NCBI GenBank assembly: GCA_028565715.1
Contig: JAOXYC010219795.1
Location: 1 to 10,986 of the forward strand
Source of the DNA: Phoronis pallida
Taxonomy: Eukaryota > Phoronida > Phoronidae
Length of the DNA: 10,986 nucleotides
Direction: 5' to 3'
Made by a program: the position numbers and the translations under genes. A model generated the notes under the pieces. The model saw only the letters and a list, made by a program, of their open reading frames with translations, did no database searches and had not been told where the DNA came from. Positions 8,037-10,986 of the stretch are shown here, piece by piece; the first letter of the stretch is position 1; each line of letters opens with the position of its first letter.

Positions 8037-8795
8037 ATTTATGCCCAGCGTCCTTTTTCTGGGACGTTTTTCAAAATCATTTGTTTTCATTAAATTTTTT
8101 AAAAACAAACAAAACTGGTTAGGATGACACAGTAGTCTATCAACACATTCAAAATAATTACAAGTTATTATGCGTTTGACAAGAAATTTGCTCAACTTCT
8201 GCTAGGAAATTGGTTCCTAGACTTCTGTGAGTCATCTTCAAAAAAGCTGCTATGACGTCACAATAACAGGATTACGTAAGCAAGAGGGCGAGATAAATTC
8301 CTTATAATTCTGTTCACCTTTTGTCTACATGTATTACCAAAGAATACAACATAATTCTTTTTTTTAAAGATACCATCTCCTCGTTGGTGAGGATCTGGGG
8401 TCAAAATTCAAATCAACTAGAAATTTTGTGTAGGAGTCCTTTGATGAATATAATTAACCTGCATCATAGTCAAAAAATTCAAAAAAATCCGGTAAAGGGG
8501 TAAATTTGAGATCTTTGTATCCAAAAAAAACCTTGTCGGACAAGGTTTTCGAAATTAACACTTTTTTAGGATAAAAAGCTCAAATGTACCCCTTTACTGA
8601 TTTTTTTTTGAATTTTTTTACTAAGATGCAGGTTAATTATATTCATCAAAGGACTCGTACACAGAATTTCTAGTTGATTTAAATTTTGATCCCAGATCCT
8701 CACCAACGATGAGACAGTATCTTCAAATATTGAATGCTTTATTATTTACACAATGTTTTTTGTACCGTCCCAAAAAAAGGACGCAGGGCATAAAT
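8037..8795. mobile_element. Foldback element with 30-bp terminal inverted repeats and long inner hairpin
   Basis: The left end 8037-8066 (atttatgccc-agcgtccttt...) matches the reverse complement of 8766-8795 at 28 of 30 bases. Within it, 8368-8522 pairs with 8569-8722 with occasional mismatches, including a perfect 32-base match (8434-8465 against 8625-8656). The loop contains a further small hairpin, aaaaccttgtc-g-gacaaggtttt (8527-8549). The left side has about 250 bp (8110-8365) with no partner on the right. There is no transposase. Ends of the form TATGCCC...GGGCATA could carry a TA target duplication. The open frame at 8321-8503 lies in an arm and is a chance product. Confidence 0.78.
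8253..8260. promoter_or_regulatory. Perfect CRE-type octamer TGACGTCA
   Basis: The palindromic ATF/CREB site lies in the unpaired left part of the foldback element, about 710 bp upstream of the gelsolin-like start. A chance match is possible, since an octamer is expected from time to time. Confidence 0.25.
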
Positions 8796-8823
8796 AGGTT
8801 GGTGGATTTTAATCCACCAACCT
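8796..8823. repeat. Perfect palindrome, 13-base arms with 2-base centre
   Basis: Arms aggttggtggatt (8796-8808) and its exact reverse complement (8811-8823) are separated by TT. It abuts both the foldback element on its left and the next palindrome on its right. Confidence 0.95.
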
Positions 8824-8883
8824 CGTCAGAATTGCGTCACGCTATTGGTATTAAAATACCAATAGCGTGACGCAATTCTGACG
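8824..8883. repeat. Perfect 60-bp palindrome, 29-base arms with 2-base centre
   Basis: The arm from 8824 to 8852 is the exact reverse complement of 8855-8883; the centre is AA. Each arm carries ATTGG (a CCAAT box on the other strand) and gcgtcac/gtgacgc, a half-CRE. It ends 87 bp before the gelsolin-like ATG. The absence of any mismatch suggests it is young, kept by correction between arms, or an assembly artefact. Confidence 0.95.
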
Positions 8884-8925
8884 TCTGAAGATTATTTCTC
8901 TTAAAAACTTAAAATACGCTCCTGC

Positions 8926-8931
8926 TAACAG
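8926..8931 (+). other. Possible 3' splice acceptor in the leader of the gelsolin-like gene
   Basis: gctcctgctaacag/ctacg could be an acceptor for an upstream untranslated exon. The TAA inside it (8926-8928) is also the in-frame stop that closes the frame 5' of the ATG. No polypyrimidine run is strong here. Confidence 0.25.
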
Positions 8932-8970
8932 CTACGCACGTTGGTGACCGCACAAGCAAAGGCTATCAAA

Positions 8971-10497
8971 ATGACAGACATCGAAAGCTGCACTTACTCC
9001 AGACTGTTTAACTTTCATATACGAAACAAACGTTACAAACTATTTAAAAGGTTCGGAAAGCCTGAACAGCGGCTTTTCGACGGCGAAGTGGAATCGCGAC
9101 TTTTAGCAATATGTGAGCCCTACAGTGCAGTCAAATCTAAAAATTTGACTAAAACAGCAGTGACTCCTGAACCCTTTAACGGTTCTGTTGACACAGGAAT
9201 GAAAATCTGGGTCGTTACAAAACGTTTCGAATTCAAAGTGGTTAAGACAGATTATGGAAAATTTACGGTCGAAAACTCTTACGTTATTCTTTATACCTAT
9301 CAAAAGAATTCATCTGACAAAGAGTTTGCGCACAACATTCATGTTTGGGTTGGAAAATATAGCACACGCGAAAAATATGAAGTAGCTATGCATTATGCAG
9401 TTCAACTTGCTGAGTATCTTGGTGGTGGTTCCATAATCAGAGACGTCATGAACCATGAGTCTGAACTTTTTAAATCTTACTTCGAGAATTTAGAGATACT
9501 GTACTATAATGAGGGCGAGGAAGAGTCTATGAAACCACGACTTTATCGCTTCAGCCGACAGGAAGCGCCTAAAACGGCCAAGCGGGATGCTTTGTTCAGC
9601 AAGTGTGAGGAGGTCCCGGCTAAAGTTCCTATACTCAAGAATACTGGAGATCTGTTTGTCTTTGACTTTGGTTTGGATTTTGAGGTATATTTGGTGTACA
9701 AACCTACGTGGTGCAACGACACGCCGTTGGAGGAGGAGGCAAAACGCTTTCGCAAGAAGATATTGGACAGCAAATACAAGAGTAAGCGTATGGGCCATAA
9801 TCCCGAAGGGTTTATGTTAAACAACCCAGACTTTAATGTGCCTTTAGATGATGTATACGTCGTTATTGATGACGACAAGAAAGCCGAAATGACGGAAAAA
9901 TACAAAAAGCGACCCACAGGCTTATTCAGGGTGACAACCAAAGGTGATTTCAAGAAAGTTAGTTCAGGCCATCTAAAGAAGAATGATTATACTCAAATGG
10001 AAGAAGGGAGATCGTACGTCATTGATGTTGGAACCGAAATAATCGTCTGGATTGGAAGTGGTGCTATCTATACAGCCGGTGTTGCCATTGGACAGCAATA
10101 CCTGAACTCAATGGGAAAGTACTACCTCCTACCACTCCTGGTTGTAAAAGGTGAAGCCTGTGAAATATTCCAAAGCTTGGACTTTGAAAGTATGCAAACT
10201 TCTAGCGGCTCAATCTTCAAACACTTTACATTTTTTAAAAAAAAGGGGAAAAACGACGAAAAACAAACAACAAGAGGAACAGAACCAAACACAAGCAAAG
10301 GAAACCTGAACAGCGACAAACCAAGAAATGGTACAGTGTGGATCAAGAATGAATTAAATGAAAGGGAAGAGACATGGGGTGATTCGGAAAACTTGGCTAA
10401 GGCCAACTTCATCGAAGAATTGGACGGGCAACAACCTGGCTATATTTGGGATGACACATTTGGCGGTACTGGTACACAACTTCCACCCGAACAGTGA
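8971..10497 (+). CDS. Gelsolin-like protein with three gelsolin repeats, single exon, 508 aa
   Basis: Gelsolin-family proteins sever, cap or nucleate actin filaments, usually under calcium control. Residues count from the ATG at 8971, which has AAAATGA context and is the first ATG after the in-frame TAA at 8926. The TTG/GTG codons before it are not credible starts in an animal. Repeat G1 spans about 77-180: KIWVV, YVILYTYQ, HVWVGKY (124-130), VQLAEYLGGG, ESELFKSYF. G2 spans about 189-290: PRLYRF, GDLFVFDFG (226-234), a helix EEEAKRFRKKIL; its usual WxG turn is replaced by VYLVYKP. G3 spans about 314-405: LFRV, SYVIDVGTEIIVWIGSGA (348-365). A Lys-rich stretch (423-427) opens an about 85-residue tail without a villin headpiece. 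The three-repeat core resembles severin, fragmin and CapG. The lack of introns suggests a retrocopy. No signal peptide is seen, so it is probably cytosolic. Confidence 0.92.
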   Translation: MTDIESCTYSRLFNFHIRNKRYKLFKRFGKPEQRLFDGEVESRLLAICEPYSAVKSKNLTKTAVTPEPFNGSVDTGMKIWVVTKRFEFKVVKTDYGKFTVENSYVILYTYQKNSSDKEFAHNIHVWVGKYSTREKYEVAMHYAVQLAEYLGGGSIIRDVMNHESELFKSYFENLEILYYNEGEEESMKPRLYRFSRQEAPKTAKRDALFSKCEEVPAKVPILKNTGDLFVFDFGLDFEVYLVYKPTWCNDTPLEEEAKRFRKKILDSKYKSKRMGHNPEGFMLNNPDFNVPLDDVYVVIDDDKKAEMTEKYKKRPTGLFRVTTKGDFKKVSSGHLKKNDYTQMEEGRSYVIDVGTEIIVWIGSGAIYTAGVAIGQQYLNSMGKYYLLPLLVVKGEACEIFQSLDFESMQTSSGSIFKHFTFFKKKGKNDEKQTTRGTEPNTSKGNLNSDKPRNGTVWIKNELNEREETWGDSENLAKANFIEELDGQQPGYIWDDTFGGTGTQLPPEQ

Positions 10498-10597
10498 GAC
10501 GTCAATGAAATATCCTTACAAGTTACACTGTGCAAGTTACAACTTTTTGAAATGTAATCATTTACCCCCCATAAGAGCTGAATTAAGAAAGTGGACG

Positions 10598-10603
10598 AAT
10601 AAA
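10598..10603 (+). terminator. Poly(A) signal AATAAA of the gelsolin-like gene
   Basis: AATAAA lies 101 bases after the TGA stop (10495-10497). It is followed at once by an A-rich run to about 10620, which could be a worn poly(A) tract from retroposition. Confidence 0.6.
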
Positions 10604-10744
10604 GAAAACAAAAAAAGAACTACCGGCATTCTATTCATACACACCGTTGTCGCCGCCTGATCTTTAATTTGTTCATTAAGTTTGTAGAACGACGGGTAGG
10701 CTACATTACTAAAAAATATGGAATATTATTTTTCATTTATAAGA

Positions 10745-10782
10745 TACAGTATATTGCATAGAAAACCGGGCACAAGTTGGGC
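10745..10782 (+). repeat. 38-bp direct repeat, copy 1
   Basis: Starts tacagtatattgcatag and ends cacaagttgggc. It matches copy 2 (10911-10948) at 37 of 38 bases; the copies begin 166 bp apart and the sequence between and after them is not repeated. Confidence 0.95.
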
Positions 10783-10910
10783 AATGAGTGGCACCATTAC
10801 GCCATCGTTTGTGAGACTACTTGTTTCCGCAAAAAAAGTAGCGTGTTCACGAAATTGCAAACGGGAGCCTTATTTTTATATATGGCCCTTGAGGGAATTT
10901 ACAGCATAGG

Positions 10911-10948
10911 TACAGTATATTGCATAGAAAACCGGACACAAGTTGGGC
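10911..10948 (+). repeat. 38-bp direct repeat, copy 2
   Basis: Differs from copy 1 only by A for G in ccgg(a/g)cacaag. The window ends 38 bases later, so further copies may follow off the right edge. Confidence 0.95.
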
Positions 10949-10986
10949 TAGACACAATGATGACAACATCGCGCGCACAAAAAAGC

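Larger units (their letters stand above)
10604..10986. other. 3' flank, no gene seen
   Basis: Holds the A-rich run and the 38-bp direct repeat. The plus-strand open frames at 10358-10660 and 10718-10909 have no recognisable domains. Confidence 0.6.

Noticed and set aside
8941-8970. Extension of the gelsolin-like frame to a TTG start at 8941
   Set aside because: TTG starts are not used in this way in animals; the ATG at 8971 has a good context and is the first after the in-frame stop at 8926.
9103-10412. Antisense and shifted open frames across the gelsolin-like gene
   Set aside because: They are by-products of a long coding region; none has recognisable motifs.
1-10986. CRISPR arrays, tRNA or rRNA genes, bacterial operon features
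   Set aside because: No regularly spaced repeats of that kind, no cloverleaf seen, and the splice structure shows this is animal nuclear DNA.

Overview
The window is AT-rich nuclear DNA from an animal, probably an invertebrate. Canonical GT-AG introns, a multi-exon Nudix gene, a gelsolin-family protein and several eukaryotic transposon types (Helitron, TA-flanked MITE, foldback element, non-LTR retrotransposon remnants) all point that way. I cannot name the species.

Layout. Positions 9-6208, minus strand: a split gene whose spliced reading frame matches ADP-ribose pyrophosphatase NUDT9. Five consecutive exons (4881-4695, 4345-4250, 2074-1988, 1625-1517, 152-9) join in phase at consensus splice sites and reach through an intact Nudix box. 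The 3' exons lie beyond the left edge. A tentative first coding exon lies at 6208-6115. The gene is easy to miss because no exon but one exceeds about 110 bases outside the repeats. Its introns carry a 3' tail of a non-LTR element (about 2265-2420), a complete short Helitron with internal 113-114 bp tandem repeats (2657-3061) and a TA-flanked inverted-repeat MITE (3778-4155).

Positions 6209-8970 form the region between two head-to-head genes. They hold a decayed, frameshifted non-LTR reverse transcriptase fragment (6537-6663, minus), a 759-bp foldback element (8037-8795) with a long internal hairpin, and two perfect palindromes set side by side (8796-8823 and 8824-8883).

Positions 8971-10497, plus strand: a single-exon gene for a 508-residue gelsolin-like protein with three gelsolin repeats and an unfamiliar C-terminal tail, followed by a poly(A) signal at 10598-10603. 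The right end holds a 38-bp direct repeat spaced 166 bp apart.

The two genes do not obviously share a pathway: one is an ADP-ribose hydrolase, the other an actin-binding relative. The unusual content is structural: hairpin-rich mobile DNA and a large palindromic complex directly upstream of a possibly retro-derived gelsolin-like gene.
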